Under the pieces are notes generated by a model. The model made no database searches. It saw only the letters and a list, made by a program, of their open reading frames with translations, and was not told where the DNA came from. The position numbers and the translations under genes were made by a program. From the NCBI GenBank assembly GCA_009827205.1, contig WUAK01000002.1, positions 1-32,130 on the forward strand: a DNA stretch of 32,130 nucleotides, given 5' to 3'. Shown in pieces: positions 8,472-17,640 of the stretch. Position 1 is the stretch's first letter; each line of letters opens with the position of its first letter. The stretch comes from Phycisphaeraceae bacterium. Its GTDB lineage: Bacteria; Planctomycetota; Phycisphaerae; Phycisphaerales; UBA1924.

Positions 8472-8978
8472 AGGTGGCGCGATGTCCATGCCGGAGAGCG
8501 CACCGAGATTGTGCACGAGTTCACCGACGATCGCGCGGTTGAACGTGTCGTTCTCGAATTCCAACGAGGTGACGCTGATCTCGATCGGGACGGGGCCCTC
8601 ATCCTCGGCCGGCCAGTTTTCGAGGGTGGTCAATTCGATGAGGACGTGGTCGTCGTAGATTGAGATGATCTCATAGCGAGCGATTGAACCGGCCTCGCCC
8701 GAGCCGACCTCGGTATGCGTGACACGGATGGACTCGGACCTGAGCCGGCTGCGGCTGAATGCGGCCTGGATGTCGTTCCAGTCCGCTACGACCACAGCCG
8801 GGAACTCGCCCTGGTAGGACCTTGGCTGCTTGACGGGTCCGGTGCAACCCACTGATGCAAGGAATGCCGTGAAGACTACCACCAGATGTGGGCAGTCTAG
8901 AAAGATCCGCCTTCGTTTTGCGGATTGGACCAACGACAGCCGAAAGCGTGTACGATTTTGGGTACAGATCGTGTCCAT
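8463..8978 (-). CDS. Hypothetical lipoprotein
   Basis: Hydrophobic stretch and lipobox LVVVFTAFLASVGC; a likely shorter start is TTG ~8933 (MVQSAKRRRIF...). Overlaps the phoR 3' end by 9 bp tail to tail. Confidence 0.6.
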   Translation of the reverse strand: MDTICTQNRTRFRLSLVQSAKRRRIFLDCPHLVVVFTAFLASVGCTGPVKQPRSYQGEFPAVVVADWNDIQAAFSRSRLRSESIRVTHTEVGSGEAGSIARYEIISIYDDHVLIELTTLENWPAEDEGPVPIEISVTSLEFENDTFNRAIVGELVHNLGALSGMDIAPPSN

Positions 8979-9013
8979 GCCAGAGCCTTGTCGGCTTTCG
9001 GCGGAGAAACCAC

Positions 9014-9994
9014 TTGGAAATCACTGTCCGCATCCCGGTGACCGGCGACTGGGTCCGCTTCGCGGGCGCCGCTGAGGCAAACCTGAAGCTCGTTCGCGAG
9101 TCTCTCGGTGTAAGCATCGCCGCCCGCGATGGCGTGGTGCAGGTGCAGGGACAGGAAGAGCCCGTGTGTATCGCCAAGGCGGTACTGGACCGGATGGCCG
9201 AGCTTTCTGCCAAGGGTCACCAGTGCCAGACGGGCGAGGTGCAGGATCTGATCGCAGACGAGACCGCGGGGCAGGCGCTGCACATCACGGGTGAGGACCC
9301 GGACGATGTCCGCAGCGTGTCCTGGGAAGGCGACCTGCAGGTCTACTCGGCGGGCAGGCGCATCCGCGCTCGCAGCGACAACCAGCACAAGTACATCGAG
9401 TCGATCCGCAAGAACGACCTGGTGTTCGGGTCGGGCCCAGCGGGAACCGGCAAGACGTATCTCGCCGTGGCGTGCGCTGTGCACCTGCTCAAGCAGGACA
9501 AGGTGCGAAAGATCATGCTTGTCAGGCCAGCTGTCGAGGCGGGCGAGAAGCTTGGCTTCCTGCCGGGTGATCTGGAGGCGAAGGTGCACCCGTACCTGAG
9601 GCCGCTGCTCGATGCGCTGCATGACATGCTCGACTTCGACACGATCCGCAAGTTCATGGAAACTGATGTGCTCGAGATTGCGCCGCTTGCGTACATGCGA
9701 GGCAGGACACTGAACCACTCGGTGATCATCCTCGACGAAGCTCAGAACACGACGGCTTCGCAGATGAAGATGTTCCTCACGAGGCTCGGGCACGAGTCGA
9801 AAATGATTATCACTGGAGACCCGTCTCAGACGGATCTGAACAACCCGGCGCACAGCGGGCTGATCGACGCGGCGCGTCGGTTCAAGGATGTGCCAGGCGT
9901 GAGCTTTATCAGGCTCCAGAACTCGGACGTGGTGCGTCACCCGCTCGTGCAGCGGATCATCGAGGCGTACCACTCGGACGGGCCTCACCACTAA
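9014..9994 (+). CDS. PhoH-family ATPase
   Basis: Walker A GSGPAGTGKTYLAVACAV, VRPAVEAGEKLGFLPGDLEAKVHPYLRPLLDAL, ILDEAQNTTASQMKMFLTRLG, ITGDPSQTDLN. TTG 9014 with upstream GGCGGAG chosen over the 8888 ORF start. Confidence 0.93.
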   Translation: MEITVRIPVTGDWVRFAGAAEANLKLVRESLGVSIAARDGVVQVQGQEEPVCIAKAVLDRMAELSAKGHQCQTGEVQDLIADETAGQALHITGEDPDDVRSVSWEGDLQVYSAGRRIRARSDNQHKYIESIRKNDLVFGSGPAGTGKTYLAVACAVHLLKQDKVRKIMLVRPAVEAGEKLGFLPGDLEAKVHPYLRPLLDALHDMLDFDTIRKFMETDVLEIAPLAYMRGRTLNHSVIILDEAQNTTASQMKMFLTRLGHESKMIITGDPSQTDLNNPAHSGLIDAARRFKDVPGVSFIRLQNSDVVRHPLVQRIIEAYHSDGPHH

Positions 9995-10006
9995 ACAAGA
10001 AGACGA

Positions 10007-12313
10007 ATGGCCAAAGAGAGCAACAAACCGACCGCCCGAGGCGGGCGCGCCAGGCGGAAGCTGGCGGTCAAGCGAGAGACCCTGACCCTCGCCAGGCTCG
10101 TGCGCCAGATCTCGCGCTCACCCGAGCTGGGTTGGGCATCGCTGATCGTGATCATCTTCACGCTCGTGAGCGCGGCGATCACGTGGTGGGCGTCTACCGA
10201 GCCCATGGTGGCGGTCGATGACACAGCCAAGCGGACGGTGCTCGCGCGGGTCCCTGTGCAGCTGATGAATGTAGAAGCAACCCGCATGGCGCGGGAGCAG
10301 GCCAGGCAGCGCGAGCCACGGGTGTACACGCCCGACGAGGCGATGATCGCAGATGTGCTGACTTCGCTCGAACGGCTGCCCGCCCAGATAGCCGACGCAG
10401 AATCTGTTGAAGATGTGGACACGGAGCTCAGGCGCACGTTCGCGATCGGGACCGAGGCGTTTGCGGCCCTCAAACAGCGCGTGGGTGAGAACGGACAAGC
10501 AACCGAGGCTTGGCGCACAAGGCTTGAGTCGCTCAGGCGTCAGCTCGAGAGGCGCCCGATCCTCGACGCAGAGACGTACAGGCGCGAGAACGAGTCGCTC
10601 GGTGAGAGCATCCAGCTCTCGTTCGCCTCGGCGCGGCGGAGCGTGCTCGCGTCGGGTGTGATCAACGGTGAGGACTCAGACCAGCTCGCGGGTGTCGCCG
10701 AAGAGATGGCAACGCAGGCGGGCATCGCTGCGGAACTTGTTCAGGTTGTGCGGGCGCGGCTCGCGTCGATGGGAGGACCGACTTTCCGGTTCGATCAGCA
10801 GGCGACAGGCGAGTTGCAAGATACGGCTGCCGCGCGTGTCGAGGATGTCGTGAACGACCATCCCGCGGGTGCGGTGATCTTCCGGACGGGTGAGCCAGTT
10901 ACTGCGACACAGATCGACCTCTTCCGCAAGGAAGCCGAGTCGTTCGCGCAGGCGGGTCCTGCCGGGGCTCTTATGGTCAACAGGTTGGCGCAGCTGCTTG
11001 CGTGCTTTGTGATCGCGATCGGTGCGGCCGGGTACGCCGGGCTCTACAGCCCGCGGATCAGGCGCAACGCGCAGCGGATGCTTGGGCTCGCGGTTCTCAT
11101 GCTCGGCGCGCAGGCGGTGACCGTATTCGGAACCGCTGCGGCTCCGGAGCTACGGGGTGTGACGGTGATGGCGCCGACCGTCTTCGCGACGGTGATCCTG
11201 CTGATCGCCTACGACCCTCGCGTCGCGATGGCGATCGGCGCCCTGATCGCGGTCCTCGTGTGCCACTCGCTCAAGGAACCCGTCGCGACACTCGCGGCGC
11301 TCATGGCCGGTGTCGGCGTCGCGGCGTGGCAGCTCTACGAGATCCGTGACAGACGCACGCTCATCCGGGCGGGCTTTGTCATCGGTGCCACGCTCGCGGG
11401 TGCGACAGCCGTCGCAGGGCTCGTTGGCAGACCCGGCGCGAGGCCCCCGGCGTTCGACCGCGTGCTCTTTGACGCGATCACCGCGGGCGCGGGGGGCGTC
11501 CTCGTCATGGGTGTGACGCTGTTCATCCTGCCCACGATCGAGAGGCTCTTCCAGATCACAACGGGCATGACGCTCATCGAGCTGCGTGACCCGAAGCAGC
11601 GGTTGCTGCGTGAACTCCAGCAGCGCGCACCTGGCACGTACAACCACTCGCTCAATGTCGCGTCGATCGCGGAGACCGCTGCGGACGCGATCGGAGCCGA
11701 TTCACTGCTGACCTACGTCGGCGCGCTGTACCACGACGTGGGCAAGATGAACAAGCCCGAGTACTTTGTTGAGAACCAGGCGGGCGGGCCCAGCAAACAC
11801 GACAAGCTGAGCCCGGCGATGAGCCTGCTCGTGATCGTCGGACACGTCAAGGACGGTCTGGAGCTAGCGCGCGAATTCGGTTTGCCACGCAAGCTGCACA
11901 CGTTCATCGAGGGGCACCACGGCACGACGCTCGTGGAGTACTTCTACGACCGGGCCAAGAAACAGGCCAAGAGCAAAGCCGAGGACGCGGGCGAGTCCAA
12001 GCAGTCTGAGCTGCCGGAAGAGATCGAGTACCGCTACCCGGGGCCCAAGCCCCAGACGAAAGAAGTGGCAATCCTGATGATCGCAGATGCGATCGAGAGC
12101 GCGACGAGATCGATGAGCGAGCCGACGGCGAGCCGGATCGAGTCTCTCGTGCACAGCATGGCTAAGAAGCGCCTTGAGGACGGGCAGTTCGACGAGTGCG
12201 GGCTGACGCTCAAGGACCTGCACACGATCGAGGAATCCGTCGCCAAAAGCGTGACTGCGATCTACCACGGCCGGATCAGTTATCCGGCAGGCGAGACGGG
12301 CACCACCGCCTGA
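10007..12313 (+). CDS. 7TM-HD (PgpH/YqfF-like) membrane HD-domain phosphohydrolase, putative c-di-AMP phosphodiesterase
   Basis: N-terminal TM + extracytoplasmic region, multiple TMs, then HD core PGTYNHSLNVASIAETAADAIGADSLLTYVGALYHDVGKMNKPEYF. Directly follows phoH, a common synteny. Confidence 0.88.
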   Translation: MAKESNKPTARGGRARRKLAVKRETLTLARLVRQISRSPELGWASLIVIIFTLVSAAITWWASTEPMVAVDDTAKRTVLARVPVQLMNVEATRMAREQARQREPRVYTPDEAMIADVLTSLERLPAQIADAESVEDVDTELRRTFAIGTEAFAALKQRVGENGQATEAWRTRLESLRRQLERRPILDAETYRRENESLGESIQLSFASARRSVLASGVINGEDSDQLAGVAEEMATQAGIAAELVQVVRARLASMGGPTFRFDQQATGELQDTAAARVEDVVNDHPAGAVIFRTGEPVTATQIDLFRKEAESFAQAGPAGALMVNRLAQLLACFVIAIGAAGYAGLYSPRIRRNAQRMLGLAVLMLGAQAVTVFGTAAAPELRGVTVMAPTVFATVILLIAYDPRVAMAIGALIAVLVCHSLKEPVATLAALMAGVGVAAWQLYEIRDRRTLIRAGFVIGATLAGATAVAGLVGRPGARPPAFDRVLFDAITAGAGGVLVMGVTLFILPTIERLFQITTGMTLIELRDPKQRLLRELQQRAPGTYNHSLNVASIAETAADAIGADSLLTYVGALYHDVGKMNKPEYFVENQAGGPSKHDKLSPAMSLLVIVGHVKDGLELAREFGLPRKLHTFIEGHHGTTLVEYFYDRAKKQAKSKAEDAGESKQSELPEEIEYRYPGPKPQTKEVAILMIADAIESATRSMSEPTASRIESLVHSMAKKRLEDGQFDECGLTLKDLHTIEESVAKSVTAIYHGRISYPAGETGTTA

Positions 12314-12357
12314 GAACGCGCCGAACCTCAGAAACCCGGAATACACCGGCCATCGTG

Positions 12358-12366
12358 TGATATAAT
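12358..12366 (+). promoter_or_regulatory. Extended -10 promoter (TGaTATAAT)
   Basis: TGATATAAT; the ATG of the following ORF begins 8 nt after the hexamer. Confidence 0.5.
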
Positions 12367-12374
12367 CGTAAGAG

Positions 12375-12740
12375 ATGTTCGGCCGTTGCATGCTCATCTG
12401 GCTCGTGCTGCTGCACTCGTTCGTGCACCCTGGCTTCTCTTTTGGAGGGAATGGGTCGCTCAATGATTGCCTCACACAATCGGTTTGCGCACCGAACATG
12501 TCGTGCGTTACCGATTCCGGCTGCTGCTGCGAAATCAAACCGTCGGACGACATCCCGGCGCCCGGGCCGGTTCATCTCCCCACGCGCAACGGCGTGGAGC
12601 TGATCACTTCGCCTCTGCCTAGTCTTCAGGTTCTCATTGCCGAGTCCGATGCCGGGCTGTACCAGGTGTTGCCCGCCCCGTCGATCGAGCCTGAGGCGCA
12701 TTTGCGCAGGCTCTCGCGGCTGTGTGTCTGGCGAACGTAG
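12375..12740 (+). CDS. Small secreted Cys-rich protein of unknown function
   Basis: Signal-peptide-like MLIWLVLLHSFVHPGFS then DCLTQSVCAPNMSCVTDSGCCCEIKP (6 Cys in about 21 residues); in series with an HMA lipoprotein gene. Confidence 0.6.
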   Translation: MFGRCMLIWLVLLHSFVHPGFSFGGNGSLNDCLTQSVCAPNMSCVTDSGCCCEIKPSDDIPAPGPVHLPTRNGVELITSPLPSLQVLIAESDAGLYQVLPAPSIEPEAHLRRLSRLCVWRT

Positions 12741-12818
12741 CGACGGCATGCGCGCGCTCATAGCGCGAAGGCCACGTTTCGTTTCGACTTCCAGAACACA
12801 CTTACACGGAGCAATCCA

Positions 12819-13193
12819 ATGAAATCCATCTTTCTTATCGCTGCGCTTGTTGGCGCAGTACTTCCCGGGTGCGCGTCGCAGCCGGGCACCGATTCTCATG
12901 ACCATTTGGCCAGTCAGCCCGCGGCGAGCGCTGTTGCTGAGAACATGGACGAACGACTGAACACCGGCCTCAACGAGGCCCGTGTCAACGGGCTGAGTTG
13001 TCCGCTTTGCGCCGAGAGCCTGAGCGCCGTCATGGGCAGGGTCGAAGGCGTCGAGTCGGTCAAACTCGATCTCGACCGGGGTGTGGTCATTATCAGTATT
13101 ACAAAGCCAGCCCCAACTCGGGAGCAGGTCGCTAGTGCAATCGCTGATGCCGGATTCACTTTCGTCTCGTTCCTCGAGCGCGACGGAGGCTGA
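12819..13193 (+). CDS. Heavy-metal-associated (HMA) domain lipoprotein
   Basis: Lipobox VGAVLPGC; NGLSCPLCAESLSAVMGRVEGVESVKLDLDRGVVIISITKPAPTREQVASAIADAGF is a classic HMA fold with CxxC. Confidence 0.85.
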   Translation: MKSIFLIAALVGAVLPGCASQPGTDSHDHLASQPAASAVAENMDERLNTGLNEARVNGLSCPLCAESLSAVMGRVEGVESVKLDLDRGVVIISITKPAPTREQVASAIADAGFTFVSFLERDGG

Positions 13194-13196
13194 ACC

Positions 13197-14045
13197 ATGC
13201 AATCAAGCTTCCAGTTCCTAAGGGCATGCGCGATCGGTCTGATCGCGGCAGCGAGCACAATCCAAGTCGCGGCGGCTCAGCAACCGACGAACTCGCCCTC
13301 GGCGACACTTCCGGGTCCGGGACTTTTCACGTACCGCCCGATGTTTCGCTTTGATAAGTTTTCTGATGCACCCGGGGGCGCGGATGGGAAGGCTGAGCGC
13401 TTCAGGTTCATGAACCACGTCATGTACGGCGTCGCGCCCGAGTGGGGTCTATTCGCCGATCTCTCGTTCGTCGATCGTGACGTCGAAACCCCCGGCGGCG
13501 ATGATGATGAATCCGGGCTCGGGGACACTCGGCTTGGTGTGAGCCACCGCTTCTACCGGAATGACTTTGGCCCGATCGAAACCTTTCGAGCCGCGGCGAA
13601 CTTCTCGCTTCGGATGCCAACCGGTGATGAGGAGTTCACCAACGACACCGTCAACCCGTCATTCGGGATAAGCACCACAACCATCCTGGGGCGCCACGGC
13701 ATCGGCTCATCAGCTCGGTATGAGATCACGACCGGTGCGACCGACAGCCCGGTTGATGCGGGCGATGGGCTGGCCGATCATCTGATGCTCGCCGGCTCGC
13801 ACCTCTACCGGATCAGGCCTGAGAGTTACGCCGAGGGAGGCAATGTCGCGGTGTACTCACAGGTCGAGCTTCTCGGGCATTTCGAGACCAACGGCGATGC
13901 GAGCCTCGATGCGGCCCTTGGGGTGCTGGTCGAGGCCCCCAGGTGGGCGGCCGAATGCTCCGTCATCCTCCCGGTCGCCCAAGACCTCGATGAGCGGCCC
14001 GAGAGCGAGCTCGGGCTGGCTCTCGGGGTTCGTTTCCTGTTCTAA
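13197..14045 (+). CDS. Outer-membrane beta-barrel protein (transporter/phenol-MetA-pathway-like)
   Basis: Signal peptide ending AAAQ; repeated amphipathic strands; GLGDTRLGVSHRF; C-terminal LGLALGVRFLF with terminal F. Starts 3 nt after the HMA gene. Confidence 0.65.
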   Translation: MQSSFQFLRACAIGLIAAASTIQVAAAQQPTNSPSATLPGPGLFTYRPMFRFDKFSDAPGGADGKAERFRFMNHVMYGVAPEWGLFADLSFVDRDVETPGGDDDESGLGDTRLGVSHRFYRNDFGPIETFRAAANFSLRMPTGDEEFTNDTVNPSFGISTTTILGRHGIGSSARYEITTGATDSPVDAGDGLADHLMLAGSHLYRIRPESYAEGGNVAVYSQVELLGHFETNGDASLDAALGVLVEAPRWAAECSVILPVAQDLDERPESELGLALGVRFLF

Positions 14046-14068
14046 ACCGGTTATTCTCGGGCCTTTGT

Positions 14069-14080
14069 GTCGATATCGAC
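14069..14080. promoter_or_regulatory. 12-bp perfect palindrome GTCGATATCGAC
   Basis: Read directly; intergenic, upstream of the ECF sigma gene. Confidence 0.7.
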
Positions 14081-14101
14081 TTGAGCGCGAACCGCCGGGA
14101 A

Positions 14102-14113
14102 GACCGGCCGGTC
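14102..14113. promoter_or_regulatory. 12-bp perfect palindrome GACCGGCCGGTC
   Basis: Read directly; centre is 33 bp from the palindrome at 14069-14080. Confidence 0.7.
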
Positions 14114-14133
14114 CAACCTATGGGAAAGGCCGA

Positions 14134-14748
14134 TTGATCCAAAGCGGAGTATCCCAATTCGAAGAGCCCGGTTCGGGCAAGGCGCACGCGGTCAGTGATG
14201 AGCGGCTGCTGGCGCGGTTTGTGTCTGGAGACGACGAGGCGCTGGGCGAACTTGCAGCGCGGTATGAGGCCCAACTGATCGGCCTCTGCACCGGCATGCT
14301 GGGCGACCGGGCGCTTGCGATGGAAGCGGTTCAGGAGACGTGGCTGCGCGTGATCAGGCACGGCAAGACATACGACGGCAGGGCGAGCGTGAAAACGTGG
14401 ATGTACCAGATCGCAATCAACCGCTGCCGAGACCTCGGCAGGGCGCGCGGCGCGCGCACGAAGCGTGAACTCGTACACCACCAGCGCGAGGGCGACATCC
14501 GCAAGGGCAGGAGCGAAAGCGATGGGAAGACTGTTGACCCGAGACTTGAGGCTGCCGTGAGCGGGCTCGAGGACCACCAGCGCGAGACGGTGCTGCTCTG
14601 CTACCACCGTGGGCTGACGCACAAACAGGCGGCCGAAGTGCTGGGCGTCCCGATCGGGACGATCAAAAGCAGGCTCAACAAGGCGCTCGTGAAGCTGCGC
14701 GATGCTCTCGGGAGCGAGACAACGACAGGCAGGGGGATCGAGGCATGA
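14134..14748 (+). CDS. ECF RNA polymerase sigma factor
   Basis: LLARFVSGDDEALGELAARYEAQLIGLCTGMLGDRALAMEAVQETWLRVIRH...VKTWMYQIAINRCRD...ETVLLCYHRGLTHKQAAEVLGVPIGTIKSRLNKALVKLR. TTG 14134 proposed start; the ORF track start at 13843 overlaps the barrel gene. Confidence 0.9.
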   Translation: MIQSGVSQFEEPGSGKAHAVSDERLLARFVSGDDEALGELAARYEAQLIGLCTGMLGDRALAMEAVQETWLRVIRHGKTYDGRASVKTWMYQIAINRCRDLGRARGARTKRELVHHQREGDIRKGRSESDGKTVDPRLEAAVSGLEDHQRETVLLCYHRGLTHKQAAEVLGVPIGTIKSRLNKALVKLRDALGSETTTGRGIEA

Positions 14749-16001
14749 GCGATCCGACCCTGGACAACATCGAACGGGGGCTGCGCGAGATGACCGAGCC
14801 TCGCAGCACAAACGAAGGTGAGCAGACAGAGCTCTGGAAGAGGGCGCTCGAGATCTCGCGCGCCGATGAACGCTCGGCGCTGATCCACCCGGGACGCGAC
14901 GCGGAATTTGAACCCAAACCCACTCGGGGCAGGCGTTTGTTTCTGGCGCTGAACGGCGTGGGTGTGGCGGCGATCGTCGTACTCGCGGCGGGCGTGTGGA
15001 CGATCGCGATCAACGCGCCTTCGCCCAGCGAACGGGCTACAGCGGCATCACGAGTCGAAACGATGACTGAGCCCTCGACAGACAAACCCGAGATGGTCGC
15101 AGGATCGGCTGAACCCTCTTCGAAGATGTTCGAATCCTCGGCGCTCGCTGACACCGGGGAAGCGGAACCTTTCTCTAGAGAGATTGCAGCAGACCGAGGG
15201 CGGCCGCAACTCGGGGTCGAGAACGACATGATCGCTGATCTCGGTGATACAGATCTTGAGTCGGACGATCTCAGGCTCCGCCTGAGCCCGGACATGGCGC
15301 GATCTCGCGCGGCATCGTCTGGCCTTGCGATTGATGAAGCTGTTGACGATGCGGCACCCGTTGAGATCGCTGCACGCGATGAAGCACTGATGATGCCAGC
15401 CGAGGTCGAGGGTGAGCGCCCGCCCGGGATCATGCAGGCTCCGATGGCATTCGAGGAGGGTCGACGGCTCGGCCAGGGCAACGCGGGCTTGTTTGCAACA
15501 CCAGCGATCGAATCCGCGAGCATCGTGATCGAAGTCGACGATATCGACGAGGCGTACAACATGATGAACGAGCTGCCCGAAGCCGAGTTCGGCGAGTTCA
15601 GCGAGATCGATCTCAATGATGCCCGCGCGCTGACTTTGAATTTCTCGCCCTACAGAATGAACGAAGCGCTCGACTCGATCCGTGGTCGCGGCTCGGTTGT
15701 TGAGGAATCGCGCAAACCCGACAACCAGCTCTCCCGCGTGAACCTTGCGATGAGCAACACCGCTACCGCGATCGAGCCGATCCGCGAAACACTCGAGGAA
15801 TACGGCATCCGGCCCGGTATGAACGAGCACGAACGGATGCACGTGCTCGCCAGGATCGATCGGGAAGAGCTTGTCGGCATGGTCGAGCGGGCGATCGCGG
15901 ACATCGGCCGACAGATCGAGGACGCCAAGCGATCGACCGGGCTCTCGCGGGTCCGGGTCTCGATCAAAGAGAGAGCGGAATCTGATACGATCGAGGAATG
16001 A
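14745..16001 (+). CDS. Membrane-anchored protein, putative anti-sigma partner with DUF4349-like C-terminal region
   Basis: ATGA overlap with the sigma gene; cytoplasmic N-terminus, one TM (FLALNGVGVAAIVVLAAGVWTIAI), then ESASIVIEVDDIDEAYNMMNEL...LTLNFSPYRMNEALDSIRGRGSVVEES resembling DUF4349. Confidence 0.65.
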   Translation: MSDPTLDNIERGLREMTEPRSTNEGEQTELWKRALEISRADERSALIHPGRDAEFEPKPTRGRRLFLALNGVGVAAIVVLAAGVWTIAINAPSPSERATAASRVETMTEPSTDKPEMVAGSAEPSSKMFESSALADTGEAEPFSREIAADRGRPQLGVENDMIADLGDTDLESDDLRLRLSPDMARSRAASSGLAIDEAVDDAAPVEIAARDEALMMPAEVEGERPPGIMQAPMAFEEGRRLGQGNAGLFATPAIESASIVIEVDDIDEAYNMMNELPEAEFGEFSEIDLNDARALTLNFSPYRMNEALDSIRGRGSVVEESRKPDNQLSRVNLAMSNTATAIEPIRETLEEYGIRPGMNEHERMHVLARIDREELVGMVERAIADIGRQIEDAKRSTGLSRVRVSIKERAESDTIEE

Positions 16002-17191
16002 CCCCCGAAGCTCCCGCTCTCGAGAAGCAGCGCAAGCCGGAGCGTATCGCCTCGATCGACATCCTCCGCGGGCTAGCCATGATCCTGATGGCGCTCGACC
16101 ACACCCGATCGTACTTCGGCCCGACACCCTTTGACCCGATCGATCCCGAGTGGACCTCACCCGGGTGGTTTGTCACTCGATGGGTGACTCATTTCTGCGC
16201 ACCGGTGTTTGTCTTCCTCGCCGGGACGAGCGCGTACATGGTGTACCACCGCGGCATGAGCAAGTCCGAGCTCTCGCGCAGGCTCATCACGCGCGGGATG
16301 TGGTTGATTTTCGCCGAGGTCACGATCATCGCTGCGGGGTGGGGATTCCTGTTCGTCGGGATGTGGATGCTGCAGGTGATCTGGGCGATCGGTGTCTCGA
16401 TGATCGTGCTCGCTCTCCTGATTCATTTGCCTGTCTCGATCATCGGTGCGATCGGTATCGGGATGATCGGCTGGCACAACCTGCTCGATGTGTGGTCGCC
16501 GAAGACTGAGAATCAGGTTATTCAGGATGTGTGGACGGTGCTCCATGTGAAACAGCCCGTGCTCTCGCTTGGGATGAATTCGTTCGGAGCGCCTCGTGTA
16601 TTCGTGGTCTACCCGCTGATTCCCTGGATTGGCGTGATGGCCTTCGGGTATCGCTTTGGTGCTCTGCTCGTGGGATCGAAGTGCGACAGAGTTTGTCTCG
16701 CGACGGGCTCGGTCATGATCGCGATGTTCGTCCTGATCAGGGCCTTCGGCGCGTACGGCGACACGAGCGTGTGGGCTTTAAATACTCAAACAGGGATCAT
16801 GGGGTTCTTGAACACGCAGAAGTACCCGCCCTCGCTGCTCTTCATCCTGATGACACTCGGACCCGCGATACTGTGCATGCCACTGCTCGACCGCGTCGCG
16901 AGGGTAGTGCCGAGGCTTGTCGAGCCGGTTCGGGTGTTCGGGAACGTGGCGATGCTGTACTACGTTCTGCACATCCCGCTGACGCATCTTTCCGCGGGGA
17001 TCTGGTCGCTCATTCACTACAAGAGTTGGATCGGTTGGGTCTTTATGGGCAGCTATCCGGAGAGCTACGAGCCCAGCCTGTGGGTCGTGTATATCTCGTG
17101 GGCGCTCATCGTGCTCGCGCTCTATCCGGTTTGTTTGTTGTACGCGAAGCTGCGCAAGCGCAAGCGGTACTGGTGGATGACGTATATCTAG
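15998..17191 (+). CDS. Multi-TM acyltransferase-like protein (DUF1624 / heparan-alpha-glucosaminide N-acetyltransferase type)
   Basis: RIASIDILRGLAMILMALDHTRSYFG...FCAPVFVFLAGTSAYM motif; many TM helices; ATGA overlap with the upstream gene. Confidence 0.8.
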   Translation: MTPEAPALEKQRKPERIASIDILRGLAMILMALDHTRSYFGPTPFDPIDPEWTSPGWFVTRWVTHFCAPVFVFLAGTSAYMVYHRGMSKSELSRRLITRGMWLIFAEVTIIAAGWGFLFVGMWMLQVIWAIGVSMIVLALLIHLPVSIIGAIGIGMIGWHNLLDVWSPKTENQVIQDVWTVLHVKQPVLSLGMNSFGAPRVFVVYPLIPWIGVMAFGYRFGALLVGSKCDRVCLATGSVMIAMFVLIRAFGAYGDTSVWALNTQTGIMGFLNTQKYPPSLLFILMTLGPAILCMPLLDRVARVVPRLVEPVRVFGNVAMLYYVLHIPLTHLSAGIWSLIHYKSWIGWVFMGSYPESYEPSLWVVYISWALIVLALYPVCLLYAKLRKRKRYWWMTYI

Positions 17192-17619
17192 TCCACGAGT
17201 TCTGAGACGAAGACCGTTTCCTGTTCGAGGATCCGGTGCACCGGGCATCGGCCGGCGATCTCGTGCAGGCGCGTCCGCTGCTCCTCGGTCAGGTCACCCG
17301 TTAACTCGACTTGAACATCGAAGTGGTGCGCCTTCTGGTCGCTGCCCTCCTTCGTGCGGTGCTCATGCCGGACGCGGACGGTGATCGACTCAAGCGGCCA
17401 GCCCTTGCGCTGGGCGTACATCTGAGCGGTGATCGACTTGCATCCTGCGAGGGATGCCTCCAGCAACTCATGCGGCGTGGGGCCCTTGCCCTGCCCGCCG
17501 TCGCTCGGGTGTGAATCGCTCGTGAAACGGTGCTCGACCTCACCCTTGATGGTGACGAGGGACTCGTAGGGCTCTCTGAGAGTCGTGCTGATCGCGCAAC
17601 GGCTGGAGATATCTTTCAT
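17188..17619 (-). CDS. OsmC/Ohr family protein
   Basis: PTPHELLEASLAGCKSITAQMYAQRKGWPLESITVRVRHEH...AGRCPVHRILEQE: OsmC fold with both conserved Cys. Confidence 0.88.
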   Translation of the reverse strand: MKDISSRCAISTTLREPYESLVTIKGEVEHRFTSDSHPSDGGQGKGPTPHELLEASLAGCKSITAQMYAQRKGWPLESITVRVRHEHRTKEGSDQKAHHFDVQVELTGDLTEEQRTRLHEIAGRCPVHRILEQETVFVSELVD

Positions 17620-17640
17620 GCGCAAGGATAGACACCAGCT

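Noticed and set aside
8897-9991. 364-aa minus-strand ORF opposite phoH
   Set aside because: Antisense shadow of PhoH; Arg/His/Val-rich nonsense-like translation.
15048-16160. 370-aa minus-strand ORF opposite the DUF4349-like gene
   Set aside because: Antisense, overlaps two ATGA-coupled plus-strand genes; no family features.
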